A stretch of 64,000 nucleotides of DNA from Streptomyces silvae (GCF_016745505.1 NZ_JAERUC010000087.1:40134-104133), one strand, 5' to 3'; shown: positions 24,440 to 33,835, numbered from the stretch's first letter. The notes: a model not told the origin generated them from the sequence alone. Numbers and translations: made by a program.

Positions 24440-25276
24440 TCAGCCGCCGGCCGGCCGGGAGGCCTTGACGGAGTACATCATCGGGATGCGCGGGCGGTCG
24501 GCCGGGAAGCGGTAGGAGCCGTCCGCGTGCCGCACCAGGGCCGGGTAGCGGGCGAAGAGCGAGGCGTCGTGCTCGTGCAGGAACTCGATCCGCAGCCCGG
24601 CCGCCGCCAGTGCCGAGACGACCTCGCCCACCGGGTGCTGCCACTCCACGCTGCGGTTGTGGACGGTCGCGGCGTCGAAGTCGGCGTACGTGCCCGGTGA
24701 CTCGTCCACCCAGGCATCGCGGCTGAAGTAGTCGTACGTGACCGTCGAGCCGGTCTCGTCGTCCAGGCAGTCGGTCAGGGGATGGAACTCCGCCAGGTAG
24801 AGGAATCCGCCGGGTGCGACCAGCGAGGCCGCGACCTCGGCCCAGCGGGGCACGTCCGGCAGCCAGTTCAGCGCGCCGGTCCCGGTGTAGACGATGTCGT
24901 ACGCCGAGTCCGGCACGGCCTCCGCGGCGTCGTACACGTCGGACGGGACGAACGCCGCGCGCTCCTGCGACAGGCCCAGCGAGCCGGCCAGGCCGCGGGC
25001 GACCTCGACGGCGGGCTCGGAGAAGTCGAGACCCACGACCTGGGCGGCGCCTCGACGGGCCCAGGAGAGCGTGTCGAGGCCGATGTGGCACTGGAGGTGC
25101 AACAGGGTCTTTCCGGTCACGTCACCGACCTCCGCGATCTCGAAGCCGCGCAGGACGTCCCGGCCCGCCAGGAAGGCGTCGAGATCGTAGTAGTCGCTGG
25201 CGGCGTGGATCGGCACGCGTTCGTCCCAGCGTGCGCGGTTGGCCTCGCGCCAGTCGTCGGGCGTCGGTGAGTACAT
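24440..25276 (-). CDS. Class I SAM-dependent methyltransferase
   Basis: A 278-residue methyltransferase. The SAM site is LLHLQCHIGLDTLSWARRGA (motif I variant; ~58-77) followed by VVGLDFSEPAVEVAR (acidic residue for ribose) and YDIVYTGTGALNWL (motif II). The HLQCHIGLDTL signature marks a group common in actinobacteria; substrate unknown. TAACTT lies seven bases before the ATG at 25276. Divergent from the S9 peptidase gene, with two DnaA-box-like 9-mers in the 91-bp gap. Confidence 0.87.
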   Translation of the reverse strand: MYSPTPDDWREANRARWDERVPIHAASDYYDLDAFLAGRDVLRGFEIAEVGDVTGKTLLHLQCHIGLDTLSWARRGAAQVVGLDFSEPAVEVARGLAGSLGLSQERAAFVPSDVYDAAEAVPDSAYDIVYTGTGALNWLPDVPRWAEVAASLVAPGGFLYLAEFHPLTDCLDDETGSTVTYDYFSRDAWVDESPGTYADFDAATVHNRSVEWQHPVGEVVSALAAAGLRIEFLHEHDASLFARYPALVRHADGSYRFPADRPRIPMMYSVKASRPAGG

Positions 25277-25286
25277 GCCGGGAAAG

Positions 25287-25326
25287 TTACCCACAGGCTG
25301 GGGGTGCGTGCGAACAGTTATCCACA
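25287..25326. promoter_or_regulatory. Two DnaA-box-like 9-mers
   Basis: TTACCCACA at 25287-25295 and TTATCCACA at 25318-25326, in direct orientation and 31 bp apart. The second is identical to the E. coli consensus box. Confidence 0.5.
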
Positions 25327-25367
25327 GGCCGCCCCGGCATGGTGGCCTCATCGGGTTGTATGGGGTC

Positions 25368-27185
25368 ATGAACGACGCACAGAACGACCAGTCCGTACCG
25401 GAGCGGGAGCAGGAGCCGCCGCAGTGGGAGCAGCGTTTCCGCGCCCCGCGGGTGTCCCTGCCCGACTGGGCGGAGGACGCTCCCGACCAGGCGCTCTTCG
25501 TCTCCAACGCCACCGGTACGTACGAGCTGTACGCGTGGGACCGGGCGACCGGGAAGCAGCGCCAGGTCACGGACCGGCCCAACGGGACGACCGACGGCGT
25601 GCTGACGCCGGACGGCCGGTCCGTCTGGTGGTTCGCCGACACCGACGGCGACGAGTTCGGCGTGTGGATGCGGCAGCCGTTCGACGGCGGCCCGGACGAG
25701 CCGGCCACGCCCGGTCTGGAACCCTCCTACCCGGCCGGGCTCGCGATCGGCCGTGACGGCACCGCGGTGGTCGGCCGCTCGACGGACGAGGACGGCACGA
25801 CGGTCCACCTGGTGCGCCCCGGGGAGGAGCCGGTCGAGATCTACCGGCACCGGGAGTCCGCCGGGGTCGGTGACCTCTCGCACGACGGAACGCTGATCGC
25901 CCTGGAACACACGGAGCACGGCGACGCCATGCACTCCGCGCTGCGGGTGGTGCGCCCCGACGGGTCGACGGTCGCCGAGCTGGACGACACCGAGGGCGGC
26001 ACCAAGGAGCTCGGCCTGTCGGTGCTGGGCTTCGCCCCGGTGGCGGGTGACACCCGGCTGCTGGTGGGGCATCAGCGGCGCGGGCGGTGGGAGCCGATGA
26101 TCTGGGACCCGGTGGCGGGCACACAGACGGATCTGCCGGTCGATCTGCCCGGCGACGCGGGTGCCGAGTGGTATCCGGACGGGTCCGCGCTCCTCATCGA
26201 GCACGGCTTCGAGGCCCGCAGCGAGCTGTGGCGTTACGAGCCGGGAGCGGCGGGTCCGGTCAGGGTCGAGACCCCTCCGGGGACCGTGTCGGGCGCCACG
26301 GCCCGACCGGACGGCACGGTGGAGTACCTGTGGTCGTCCGCCGCGCAGCCGCCCGCCGTGCGGTCCACGACGGGTGCCGTCGTCCTCGACCCGCCGGGCG
26401 CGAAGGCTCCGGCCTCGGTGCCGGTGCGGGACGCCTGGGTCGAGGGCCCCGGAGGGCGGATCCACGCCCTGGTGCAGACGCCGGCCATCGGTGACGGCCC
26501 GTTCCCCACGGTCTTCGAGATACACGGGGGACCCACCTGGCACGACAGCGACGCCTTCGCGTCAGGACCGGCCGCCTGGGTCGACCACGGCTTCGCCGTC
26601 GTCCGGGTCAACTACCGCGGATCGACGGGTTACGGCCGTGCCTGGACGGACGCGCTGAAGCACCGGGTCGGGCTGATCGAGCTGGAGGACATCGCGGCCG
26701 TCCGGGAATGGGCGGTCTCCTCGGGGCTCGCGGACCCGGAGCGGCTGGTGCTGGCCGGCGGCTCGTGGGGCGGCTATCTGACCCTGCTCGGGCTCGGCAC
26801 GCAGCCGGAGGCCTGGGCCCTCGGGCTGGCGGCGGTCCCGGTCGCCGACTACGTCACCGCCTACCACGACGAGATGGAGGCGCTGAAGGCGATGGACCGC
26901 ACCCTGCTCGGCGGGACCCCGGAGGAGGTGCCCGAGCGCTTCGAGGCGTCGTCCCCGCTGACCTATGTGGACGCCGTGCGGGCCCCGGTCTACATCTCGG
27001 CCGGCGTCAACGACCCCCGCTGCCCGATCCGTCAGGTGGAGAACTACGTGGACCGCCTCGCGGCCCGAGGCGCGGTCCACGAGGTGTACCGCTACGACGC
27101 GGGGCACGGCTCGCTCGTCGTGGAGGAGCGGATCAAGCAGGTGCGGCTGGAGCTGGACTTCACCCTGCGCCACCTCGGCGGCTGA
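25368..27185 (+). CDS. S9-family prolyl oligopeptidase-like peptidase
   Basis: A 605-residue cytosolic serine peptidase. Residues ~20-370 form a beta-propeller-like N-terminal domain; the alpha/beta-hydrolase domain follows. The catalytic triad is readable: Ser466 in GGSWGGY, Asp549 in SAGVNDPRCP and His580 in DAGHGS. VFEIHGGPTWHDSD is the oxyanion-hole strand. It resembles acylaminoacyl/dipeptidyl peptidases. The ATG at 25368 is preferred over an in-frame upstream start because TTGTAT ends six bases before it and the upstream extension is non-conserved in character. Confidence 0.9.
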   Translation: MNDAQNDQSVPEREQEPPQWEQRFRAPRVSLPDWAEDAPDQALFVSNATGTYELYAWDRATGKQRQVTDRPNGTTDGVLTPDGRSVWWFADTDGDEFGVWMRQPFDGGPDEPATPGLEPSYPAGLAIGRDGTAVVGRSTDEDGTTVHLVRPGEEPVEIYRHRESAGVGDLSHDGTLIALEHTEHGDAMHSALRVVRPDGSTVAELDDTEGGTKELGLSVLGFAPVAGDTRLLVGHQRRGRWEPMIWDPVAGTQTDLPVDLPGDAGAEWYPDGSALLIEHGFEARSELWRYEPGAAGPVRVETPPGTVSGATARPDGTVEYLWSSAAQPPAVRSTTGAVVLDPPGAKAPASVPVRDAWVEGPGGRIHALVQTPAIGDGPFPTVFEIHGGPTWHDSDAFASGPAAWVDHGFAVVRVNYRGSTGYGRAWTDALKHRVGLIELEDIAAVREWAVSSGLADPERLVLAGGSWGGYLTLLGLGTQPEAWALGLAAVPVADYVTAYHDEMEALKAMDRTLLGGTPEEVPERFEASSPLTYVDAVRAPVYISAGVNDPRCPIRQVENYVDRLAARGAVHEVYRYDAGHGSLVVEERIKQVRLELDFTLRHLGG

Positions 27186-27257
27186 CGGGACGGGGCCGGC
27201 GGCATAAGTTCCGGATAAATGGTGCACCCCGCTCCGGGGGCCCGGAGCGGGAAACCG

Positions 27258-27263
27258 TACCGT
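27258..27263 (+). promoter_or_regulatory. Leaderless -10 hexamer for SURF1
   Basis: TACCGT, then six bases, then the GTG at 27270. Confidence 0.55.
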
Positions 27264-27269
27264 GGAGGG

Positions 27270-28049
27270 GTGTACCGGTTCCTGCTGACCCCGCGATGGT
27301 GGGGGATCAACCTCTTCGTCGTGCTGGCCATCCCGTTCTGCGTGTTCATGGGCACGTGGCAGCTCGGTCGTTTCGAGGACCGTGTGCAGACGCACGAGGA
27401 GGCCGAGGAGCGTCCCGATCCGGGCTCCCGCTCGCCGGCGCCACTCGACGAGCTGCTCCCCGTGAGCACGGAGACGTCCGGCCGCCCGGCCGTGGCGAAG
27501 GGGACGTACGCCGATCAGTTCCTGGTCCCCGGCCGCAAGCTGGACGATCGCAACGGCTTCTACGTGCTGGATCTGCTGCGCACGGACAGCGGTAAGGCCC
27601 TGCCCGTCGTGCGCGGTTGGCTCGCCGGCAGCCCGGGCAGCACCGAGGTCCCCGCCGCACCGGCCGGCGAGGTCACCGTCACCGGCGATCTGCAGGCCTC
27701 CGAGAACAGCGGCACCAGCGGCGTCGACCTCGGCGGCGGGCTCCCCGAGGGGCAGCTGGGCATGATCAGCGCGGCCTCCCTGGTGAACCTCGTCCCGTAC
27801 GACGTCTACGACGCCTGGGTGACCCTGTCGGAGCCCGAGGCGGGTGGCACGGGTGGCGGGATGAAGCCTGTGCCCGCGGCGGCGGCGCAGGGCAGCGGGC
27901 TCGACCTGAAGGCCTTCCAGAACCTCGGCTACACCGGCGAGTGGTTCGTCTTCGCCGGCTTCGTGCTCTTCATGTGGTTCCGGCTGGTACGCCGCGAGGC
28001 GGAAGCGGCGCGCGACATCCAGCTGGGGCTCGCGGCCGACGCCGACTGA
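27270..28049 (+). CDS. SURF1-family cytochrome oxidase assembly protein
   Basis: A 259-residue membrane protein with two helices, near the N-terminus (WWGINLFVVLAIPFCVFMGTW, in two halves around residue 18) and the C-terminus (GEWFVFAGFVLFMWFRLV). Between them is a large extracytoplasmic domain with the family strand LPVVRGWLAG and the WQLGRFEDR start. SURF1 helps insert heme a into cytochrome c oxidase subunit I. The start is the GTG at 27270 (VYRFLLTPRWW), supported by a TACCGT hexamer six bases upstream; an earlier in-frame ATG at 27219 would add residues with no family match. Confidence 0.9.
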   Translation: MYRFLLTPRWWGINLFVVLAIPFCVFMGTWQLGRFEDRVQTHEEAEERPDPGSRSPAPLDELLPVSTETSGRPAVAKGTYADQFLVPGRKLDDRNGFYVLDLLRTDSGKALPVVRGWLAGSPGSTEVPAAPAGEVTVTGDLQASENSGTSGVDLGGGLPEGQLGMISAASLVNLVPYDVYDAWVTLSEPEAGGTGGGMKPVPAAAAQGSGLDLKAFQNLGYTGEWFVFAGFVLFMWFRLVRREAEAARDIQLGLAADAD

Positions 28050-28063
28050 CGATCCCCGCGCAA

Positions 28064-28117
28064 GGCAGGCCCCACGACGCAGGCAGGCCCCGCGACGCAG
28101 GCAGGCCCAGCGACGCC
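28064..28117. repeat. 18-bp tandem repeat, three copies
   Basis: Three head-to-tail copies of an 18-bp unit (GGCAGGCCCCACGACGCA-like) just after the SURF1 stop. Copies 2 and 3 differ by a few bases. Confidence 0.8.
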
Positions 28118-28170
28118 GGAAGCCGCGACAGCAACAGACGAGGGCCCGCCGGCAACAGCATCATCAGCAA

Positions 28171-28218
28171 CGGGCAGGGGCCCGCCGGAACCCGAGAGTT
28201 CCGGCGGGCCCCTGCCCG
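28171..28218. terminator. Bidirectional terminator between SURF1 and the sigma-linked membrane gene
   Basis: A 21-bp perfect stem with a 6-nt loop (CCGAGA). The inner arm is GCCCGCCGGAAC against GTTCCGGCGGGC. Serves convergent genes. Confidence 0.85.
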
Positions 28219-28312
28219 TATCCGCGTCCGCGGCGAAGTGATCCGTACCCGTGGCCGTAGCCGGGCGCTTTCGTGCTCGCCTCGCGGCCCGGCCGGGGGG
28301 GTTCAGGGCCCG

Positions 28313-29695
28313 CTACGAGGCGTCCAGTACGCCCGTGCGGTAGATGGTTCCGGCGCAGGCGTTGGGGATCTTGGCCTCCGCGGTCGGTGCACCCGTCTCC
28401 GGGGTGTGGGTGACCGCGATGCTGCCGTCCGCCGGGCCCTCGTCCGCGCTGCCGAACTGGGCCGCCACGTCGGCGGTCCCCGCGTCGCTCCCCGCCGTGC
28501 CCTCGCTGCCGCCTCCGCCGCCGTCCGTGGGCGTCGGGCTGGGCGAACCGCCGCTGGTCGGGCAGGTGTCCGACGGCACCCAGGCGAACCGCACCTCGTA
28601 CGTCATCGTGGGCTTCAGGAACACGGTCCCGGGTTCCAGGGACGGATCGGGCAGCCCCTGTGCGGGGTCGCCCGCGGTGTGCTGCACCACGGTGATCTTC
28701 AGCGGGTCCGCGGCCCCGGCCGCCTGGAAGCTGACCGTGCCGTTGCTGGTCACCGAGCAGGCGTCGCCGGACACATTGGCGATCCTGAAGGTCCCGTACA
28801 CCGTGCCGTCGGCCCGGGCCGCGCCCGCGTCGGCGGAGGCGACGCCTAGCTGGCCGGGGTCGCAGGTCCTGGTGGAGGCGACATCGACGCCCGGCGGGTC
28901 GTCCAGACCCGCGGCCCCGCTGCTCTCGGCGCCGGGGTCCGATCCCTCGGACGGCTCCGCGGAGTCGCCGCGCTCGCCCTCGGCGCCCTCGCTCCGGCGG
29001 TCCTCGGGGCCCGCCGTCCGCCCGCCGTCGGCGTCGGCGCCCGCGTCCTCGCCGCTGCCGCCCTGGGCCTGCTCGCCGTGGCCGGCGATGGCGGGGCTGG
29101 CGGTGGCCGATCCGTCCGAGTTCGCCACGTGGACGAAGGCGGGGACCGCCGTACCGATCAGCAGCGCCGCGGCCGCGGCACCGACCACGCCCTGCCGCCG
29201 CCTGGCGCGCCGGGCCGGCACCGCGCGGTACAGATGGTCGAGAGTGCCCTCGGAGGGCTCCAGGTCCTGGACGGCGCCCTGCAGCATGCGGCGCAGCGCG
29301 GCCTCGTCCATCTCCGCGCCGCCGAAGCCACCGGACCCACCCGCGCCGCCGGAGCCACCGGACCCACCCGGGCCTCCAGACCCGCCCGAGCCTCCGCCGA
29401 AGAGTTCGGTCAGCGTGCCGCCGCCGCCCTCACCGTCGGACCCGCCGGACCCGGCAGACCCGGCGTCACGACCGCCCGGCTCCGCTTCCAGCTCCGCTTC
29501 CAGTTCCGCTTCGGGGTCCGTCCCGGGAGTGGTGGTCCCTGAGGCGGCCTCCGCGCCGTCGACCTCGGCGGTGTCGGTGTGCTGCTTCCGTTCACCGTCC
29601 TGCTCCGGGTCGGTGTCGGGGATGCCCTCCGGCCTGTGGTTCACAATTCCGTTTCCAGTCCGGTCATCGTCGTGCCTGTGCTCGGGCCTGCTCAT
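28313..29695 (-). CDS. Membrane protein partner of the ECF sigma factor (DUF4232-like outer domain)
   Basis: A 460-residue single-pass protein. The cytoplasmic N-terminus (~1-165) is acidic and then Gly/Ser-rich (GGSGGPGGSGGSGG type), ending in a helical block EMDEAALRRMLQGAVQDLEP and YRAVPARRARRRQG. A single TM follows (~169-190, VVGAAAAALLIGTAVPAFVHVA). The outer part has a low-complexity linker and a domain with CDPGQLGVAS and FRIANVSGDACSV, resembling DUF4232. Its start overlaps the sigma gene stop by 4 bp. A role as anti-sigma factor is inferred from coupling and topology; no zinc-binding HxxxCxxC motif is seen. Confidence 0.8.
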   Translation of the reverse strand: MSRPEHRHDDDRTGNGIVNHRPEGIPDTDPEQDGERKQHTDTAEVDGAEAASGTTTPGTDPEAELEAELEAEPGGRDAGSAGSGGSDGEGGGGTLTELFGGGSGGSGGPGGSGGSGGAGGSGGFGGAEMDEAALRRMLQGAVQDLEPSEGTLDHLYRAVPARRARRRQGVVGAAAAALLIGTAVPAFVHVANSDGSATASPAIAGHGEQAQGGSGEDAGADADGGRTAGPEDRRSEGAEGERGDSAEPSEGSDPGAESSGAAGLDDPPGVDVASTRTCDPGQLGVASADAGAARADGTVYGTFRIANVSGDACSVTSNGTVSFQAAGAADPLKITVVQHTAGDPAQGLPDPSLEPGTVFLKPTMTYEVRFAWVPSDTCPTSGGSPSPTPTDGGGGGSEGTAGSDAGTADVAAQFGSADEGPADGSIAVTHTPETGAPTAEAKIPNACAGTIYRTGVLDAS

Positions 29696-30354
29696 GCCTG
29701 CGCCTCCATGACGACGCGCAGTGCCGCGATGCCCCGGGAGCCGTACGCCTTCACCGAACCGAGCGATATCCCCAGGGTCTCCGCGACCTGGGCCTCCGTC
29801 ATGTCCGAGAAGTAACGCAGCACCAGCACCTCGCGCTGGCGGCGCTGCAGCCCCTTCATCGCTTTGATCAGCGCGTCCCGCTCCAACTGGTCGTACGCGC
29901 CCTCCTCCGCACTCGCCATGTCGGGCATCGGCTTGGAAAGGAGCTTCAGCCCGAGGATGCGCCGACGCAGCGCGGACCGCGACAGGTTGACCACGGTCTG
30001 GCGGAGGTAGGCGAGCGTCTTCTCCGGGTCGCGCACCCGGTTCCGTGCCGAGTGCACCCGGATGAACGCCTCCTGCACCACGTCCTCGCAGGACGCGGTG
30101 TCGTCCAGCAGGAGCGCCGCGAGGCCCAGCAGCGAGCGGTAGTGAGCGCGGTAGGTCTCGGTGAGATGGTCTACGGTCGTTCCTGCCGCCACCGTCTCCT
30201 CAGCGCCCTCGCGCTGCGAAGGCAGCCGGGTGGACCGAGCGGCCGGCATGGGCGCGATCACCGGCATACCGCCGGGTGCGCGGGGCCGCCGGAGCGGACG
30301 CACCGAAGCGCCTCGCAACGGGCCCACCACTGTGATGTCGAGAACCTCTGCCAC
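29692..30354 (-). CDS. RNA polymerase ECF sigma factor (SigE-type family)
   Basis: A 220-residue group IV sigma factor. Region 2 is LTETYRAHYRSLLGLAALLLDD and CEDVVQEAFIRVHSA; region 4 is LQRRQREVLVLRYFSDM followed by TEAQVAETLGISLGSVKAYGSR. A ~60-residue N-terminal extension precedes region 2, so a shorter start inside it is possible. The annotated start is GTG at 30354. It is coupled (ATGA) to a membrane protein gene downstream, the arrangement of a membrane-sensed sigma/anti-sigma pair. Confidence 0.9.
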   Translation of the reverse strand: MAEVLDITVVGPLRGASVRPLRRPRAPGGMPVIAPMPAARSTRLPSQREGAEETVAAGTTVDHLTETYRAHYRSLLGLAALLLDDTASCEDVVQEAFIRVHSARNRVRDPEKTLAYLRQTVVNLSRSALRRRILGLKLLSKPMPDMASAEEGAYDQLERDALIKAMKGLQRRQREVLVLRYFSDMTEAQVAETLGISLGSVKAYGSRGIAALRVVMEAQA

Positions 30355-30585
30355 GCCAGTTGGACACGCTTCCCCCCGTCAGGGTTGTACGCGTACGGCA
30401 CCGCTTTCGATGCTGTGCGACATGCCCTCATTCGTACCTGCTCTTCCCCAAATGCCCCGAAAACGCGTCCAGCCACGCAAGAAGTGACGACATAGACGCG
30501 TCGCATCCGCCTAGCGGTTGCGGGAGGCCAGGAGATCATCGTCGGATATGACAACGCCCCAGCTCAAGAGGTTCAGACCAGCAAG

Positions 30586-30594
30586 TTACCCACA
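30586..30594 (+). promoter_or_regulatory. DnaA-box-like 9-mer upstream of the sigma gene
   Basis: TTACCCACA in the 272-bp gap between the sigma gene start and the asd stop. It is identical to the 9-mer at 25287. The rest of this gap shows no gene. Confidence 0.35.
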
Positions 30595-30626
30595 GGGCGC
30601 ACACAGATCCTACAAAACAGGTTCGA

Positions 30627-31691
30627 TCAGGTACGAGGAAATTCCCCGGCCACCGACTCGGCGATCTGGGCCACATTGAGGGCCGCGCCTTTTCGGAGAT
30701 TATCGCCGCAGATGAACATGGACACGGCATGTGGATCGTCCATCGACTGCCGTACGCGGCCCACCCAGGTGGGGTCGGTGCCCACCACATCGGACGGCGT
30801 GGGGAAGTCACCGGCCGCCGGGCTGTCGAAGAGCACCACCCCGGGCGCGGTCGCCAGGACCTCGTGCGCCCGGTCCACGGAGACCTCGTTCTCGAAGCGG
30901 GCGTGCACGGACATCGAGTGCGTGGCGACGACCGGTACGTACACGCAGGTCGCCGTCACCTTCAGTTCCGGCAGACCCAGGACCTTCCGGCACTCCCCGC
31001 GGATCGCCAGCTCCTCGGAGGACCAGCCGTCCCCGCCGTCCGTCCCGGCCCACGGCACGACGTTCAGCGCCACGGGGGCGGCGAAGGGACTCTTCTCCCC
31101 GTCGCCCAGCGCCCGGCGCACGTCTCCGGGGCGGGTGCCCAGCTCCGTGCCCGCCACCAGGGCGAGCTGCTCGCGGAGCGCGGCGACACCGTCCCTGCCC
31201 TCACCGCTCACCGCCTGGTAGGACGAGACGATCAGCTCCCGCAGCCCGAACTCGGCGTGCAGCGCACCGACCGCGACGATCAGCGACAGCGTCGTGCAGC
31301 TCGGGGACGCGACGATGCCGCGCGGCCTCAGACGCGCGGCATGGGGATTGATCTCGGGGACGACCAGGGGGACCTCGTCGTCCAGCCGGAAGGCGGCCGA
31401 GTCGTCCACGACCACGGCGCCCCGGGCGGCCGCGACCGGCCCCCACTGCGCGGACACCTCGTCCGGCACCAGGAACAGGGCGACGTCCACACCGTCGAAC
31501 ACGTCCTCGGAGAGCGCGAGGACCTCGGTCTCCTCGCCCCGCACGACCAGCTTGGTGCCGGCCGCACGCGGGGAGGAGACCAGTCTGACCTCGCCCCAGA
31601 CGTCCTCGTGCTGCGAGAGGATCTGGAGCATGACGCCGCCGATCGCCCCGGTCGCGCCGACGACCGCGAGCGAAGGGCGGCGTCCGGTCAT
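30627..31691 (-). CDS. asd: Aspartate-semialdehyde dehydrogenase
   Basis: A 354-residue enzyme that reduces beta-aspartyl phosphate to aspartate semialdehyde in lysine/threonine/methionine/diaminopimelate synthesis. NADP-binding [13 protein letters not shown] is at 9-21, the catalytic cysteine is in [14 protein letters not shown], and [20 protein letters not shown] near the C-terminus is the classic dimer/active-site segment. Its ATG at 31691 overlaps the lysC stop by 4 bp, so the two steps are translationally coupled. Confidence 0.95.
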   Translation of the reverse strand: MTGRRPSLAVVGATGAIGGVMLQILSQHEDVWGEVRLVSSPRAAGTKLVVRGEETEVLALSEDVFDGVDVALFLVPDEVSAQWGPVAAARGAVVVDDSAAFRLDDEVPLVVPEINPHAARLRPRGIVASPSCTTLSLIVAVGALHAEFGLRELIVSSYQAVSGEGRDGVAALREQLALVAGTELGTRPGDVRRALGDGEKSPFAAPVALNVVPWAGTDGGDGWSSEELAIRGECRKVLGLPELKVTATCVYVPVVATHSMSVHARFENEVSVDRAHEVLATAPGVVLFDSPAAGDFPTPSDVVGTDPTWVGRVRQSMDDPHAVSMFICGDNLRKGAALNVAQIAESVAGEFPRT

Positions 31692-32209
31692 CGGCCGGTG
31701 CCCCCGTAGACGACAGCCTCGTCGGAGTCGCTGTCGAGGCCGAAGGCGGTGTGCACGGCGCGCACGGCCTCGTTGACGTCGTCCACACGGGTGACCACCG
31801 AGATGCGGATCTCGGACGTCGAGATCAGCTCGATGTTCACACCGACGTTGGACAGGGCCTCGAAGAAGCCCGCGGTGACGCCGGGGTTGGTCTTCATGCC
31901 CGCGCCGACGAGGGAGATCTTCGCGATCTGGTCGTCGTAACGCAGGGACTCGAACCCTATGCCGGCGCGGTTGCGCTCCAGGGCGTCGATGGCCTTGCGG
32001 CCCTCCGCCTTCGGCAGGGTGAACGTGATGTCCGTCAGCCCGGTGGAGGCCGCGGAGACGTTCTGGACCACCATGTCCATGTTGATCTCGGCGTCCGCGA
32101 CGGCGCGGAAGATCGCGGCGGCCTCGCCCGGCTTGTCGGGAACGCCGACGACCGTGACCTTTGCCTCGGAGACGTCGTGGGCGACTCCGGAGATGATGGC
32201 GTGCTCCAC
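31688..32209 (-). CDS. lysC: Putative internal start: aspartokinase beta subunit
   Basis: In-frame GTG at codon 251 of lysC ([10 protein letters not shown]), preceded by the purine-rich AAGGGGA. The product would be 173 residues covering only the ACT domains. In Bacillus and Corynebacterium an equivalent internal start is used to make an alpha2-beta2 enzyme; use here is inferred. Confidence 0.5.
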   Translation of the reverse strand: MEHAIISGVAHDVSEAKVTVVGVPDKPGEAAAIFRAVADAEINMDMVVQNVSAASTGLTDITFTLPKAEGRKAIDALERNRAGIGFESLRYDDQIAKISLVGAGMKTNPGVTAGFFEALSNVGVNIELISTSEIRISVVTRVDDVNEAVRAVHTAFGLDSDSDEAVVYGGTGR

Positions 32210-32959
32210 CTGCTGGTCCCCTTGCGGCTCGTTGCTGACCCAGGTGCCGCGCAGTCCGGAGAAGGACGAGCGGACGTGGATCGGGATGTTGTAACGGCGT
32301 GCGTACTCGACGCACCGGTGCAGCAGCACCTTGGAGCCGGACGCCGCCAGCTCCAGCATGTCCTCGAAGGAGATCCAGTCGATCTTCCGGGCCTTCTTCA
32401 CGACCCGGGGGTCGGCGGTGAAGACACCGTCCACATCTGTATAGATCTCACAGACCTCGGCGTCCAGCGCGGCGGCCAGAGCGACAGCGGTCGTGTCCGA
32501 CCCACCGCGACCGAGGGTCGTGATGTTCTTGCCCTCCTGGCTCACACCCTGGAACCCGGCGACGATGGCGATGTTGCCCTCGTCGATCGAGGTCCTGATG
32601 CGGCCCGGCGTGACATCGATGATGCGCGCTTTGTTGTGGACCGAGTCGGTGATGACACCGGCCTGGCTGCCCGTGAACGACTGGGCCTCGTGGCCCAGGT
32701 TTTTGATCGCCATCGCCAGCAGGGCCATGGAGATCCGCTCTCCGGCGGTCAGCAGCATGTCGAACTCACGCCCGGCAGGCATCGGGGATACCTGCTCGGC
32801 GAGATCGATCAACTCGTCCGTCGTGTCGCCCATCGCGGACACCACGACAACCACCTGGTTGCCGTTCTTCTTGGCGTCGACGATTCGCTTGGCGACACGC
32901 TTGATGCCTTCGGCATCGGCTACGGAGGAGCCTCCGTACTTCTGCACGACAAGGCCCAC
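31688..32959 (-). CDS. lysC: Aspartate kinase (alpha subunit, full length)
   Basis: A 423-residue aspartokinase making beta-aspartyl phosphate. The kinase domain has [12 protein letters not shown] (4-15) and [18 protein letters not shown]; two ACT domains fill residues ~260-423, where Lys/Thr feedback is expected. The start is a GTG at 32959 with GGAG upstream. An internal GTG at 32209 with AAGGGGA about nine bases upstream could yield the 173-residue regulatory beta subunit known from this enzyme type in Gram-positives. Operon with asd. Confidence 0.95.
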   Translation of the reverse strand: MGLVVQKYGGSSVADAEGIKRVAKRIVDAKKNGNQVVVVVSAMGDTTDELIDLAEQVSPMPAGREFDMLLTAGERISMALLAMAIKNLGHEAQSFTGSQAGVITDSVHNKARIIDVTPGRIRTSIDEGNIAIVAGFQGVSQEGKNITTLGRGGSDTTAVALAAALDAEVCEIYTDVDGVFTADPRVVKKARKIDWISFEDMLELAASGSKVLLHRCVEYARRYNIPIHVRSSFSGLRGTWVSNEPQGDQQVEHAIISGVAHDVSEAKVTVVGVPDKPGEAAAIFRAVADAEINMDMVVQNVSAASTGLTDITFTLPKAEGRKAIDALERNRAGIGFESLRYDDQIAKISLVGAGMKTNPGVTAGFFEALSNVGVNIELISTSEIRISVVTRVDDVNEAVRAVHTAFGLDSDSDEAVVYGGTGR

Positions 32960-33175
32960 GTGCGCTCCTCGCTCAATAATGGTGCGGTCGGCTCAGTTTA
33001 ACGAGCAGTCCGGAATCGACCCGTCGGTACCGGATGGTGAGATGTCCCGCCCACCACCCGGAACGGCATCGTTCCGAACTGCTCGTACGGGGCTGTTGCC
33101 CGCTTCACCGTTCCGCACGCCTCTTTGTGTCCCAGGACACAACAGGCACAGCGGTCGCACAAGCCACGGGGGCGG

Positions 33176-33835
33176 CTAGAGCACCGGCCGCAGACCCAGC
33201 GGTCCGGCGATCTCCTCGGCCATCACCCGCCCGGCCTCCTCGGCCAGGTCCCCGTCGCCCGGGTCCTGGTCCGTGTCCAGGCCGTCGAGCTCCTGGAGCG
33301 GCTGGTTCAGCCGGATGTGGGCGATCAGCGACTGGAGCGCGCGCAGGGCCGCGGAGGCGGTGGAGCCCCAGTTGGAGAAGTACGAGAACTGCCACCACCA
33401 CATGGCCTCCGCCGTGCGGTCCGCCTCGTAGTGCGCGAGACCGTGGCCGAGGTCCGTGACCAGGTCGGCCAGGTCGTCGGAGATCCGGTGGGGCACGGGC
33501 GCCTTGCGGGGCTCGTACGGGTCGAAGACCTCGGAGTAGACGTCGATGGGCTCCAGGAGCTCCGCGAAGCGCTCACGCAGCCCGTCGGCGTCCGGCTCGG
33601 CGCCCAGATCCGGCTCGTAGCGCTCGTCCGGGAGGATGTCCTCGTACGCGCCGAGTCTGCCGCCGGCCAGCAGGAGCTGGGAGACCTGGAGCAGCAGGAC
33701 CGGCACGGCCTCCTCGGGCTCCTCCGCCTTGGACACCTCGGTGACCGCGACGATGAACGTCTTGATCTGGTCCGCGATCTGGACGGCGAAGTCGTCCGGG
33801 TCCTGCGTGACGGAGTTCAGCGTGGCGTCAGACAT
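33176..33835 (-). CDS. DUF5063 protein
   Basis: A 219-residue acidic, mostly helical protein starting MSDATLNSVTQDPDDFAVQIA. The YSEVFDPYEPRKAPVPHRIS and AMWWWQFSYFSNWGSTASAAL segments are typical of DUF5063, a family of unknown function. The ATG at 33835 has GGGAGG upstream; an upstream in-frame start would add 29 residues of no clear character. It lies next to recR on the same strand. Confidence 0.83.
   Translation of the reverse strand: MSDATLNSVTQDPDDFAVQIADQIKTFIVAVTEVSKAEEPEEAVPVLLLQVSQLLLAGGRLGAYEDILPDERYEPDLGAEPDADGLRERFAELLEPIDVYSEVFDPYEPRKAPVPHRISDDLADLVTDLGHGLAHYEADRTAEAMWWWQFSYFSNWGSTASAALRALQSLIAHIRLNQPLQELDGLDTDQDPGDGDLAEEAGRVMAEEIAGPLGLRPVL

Noticed and set aside
29310..29400. 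Gly/Ser-codon repeat in the sigma-partner gene as a separate DNA repeat element
   Set aside because: The triplet pattern is in frame and codes a flexible GGSGG linker, so coding explains it.
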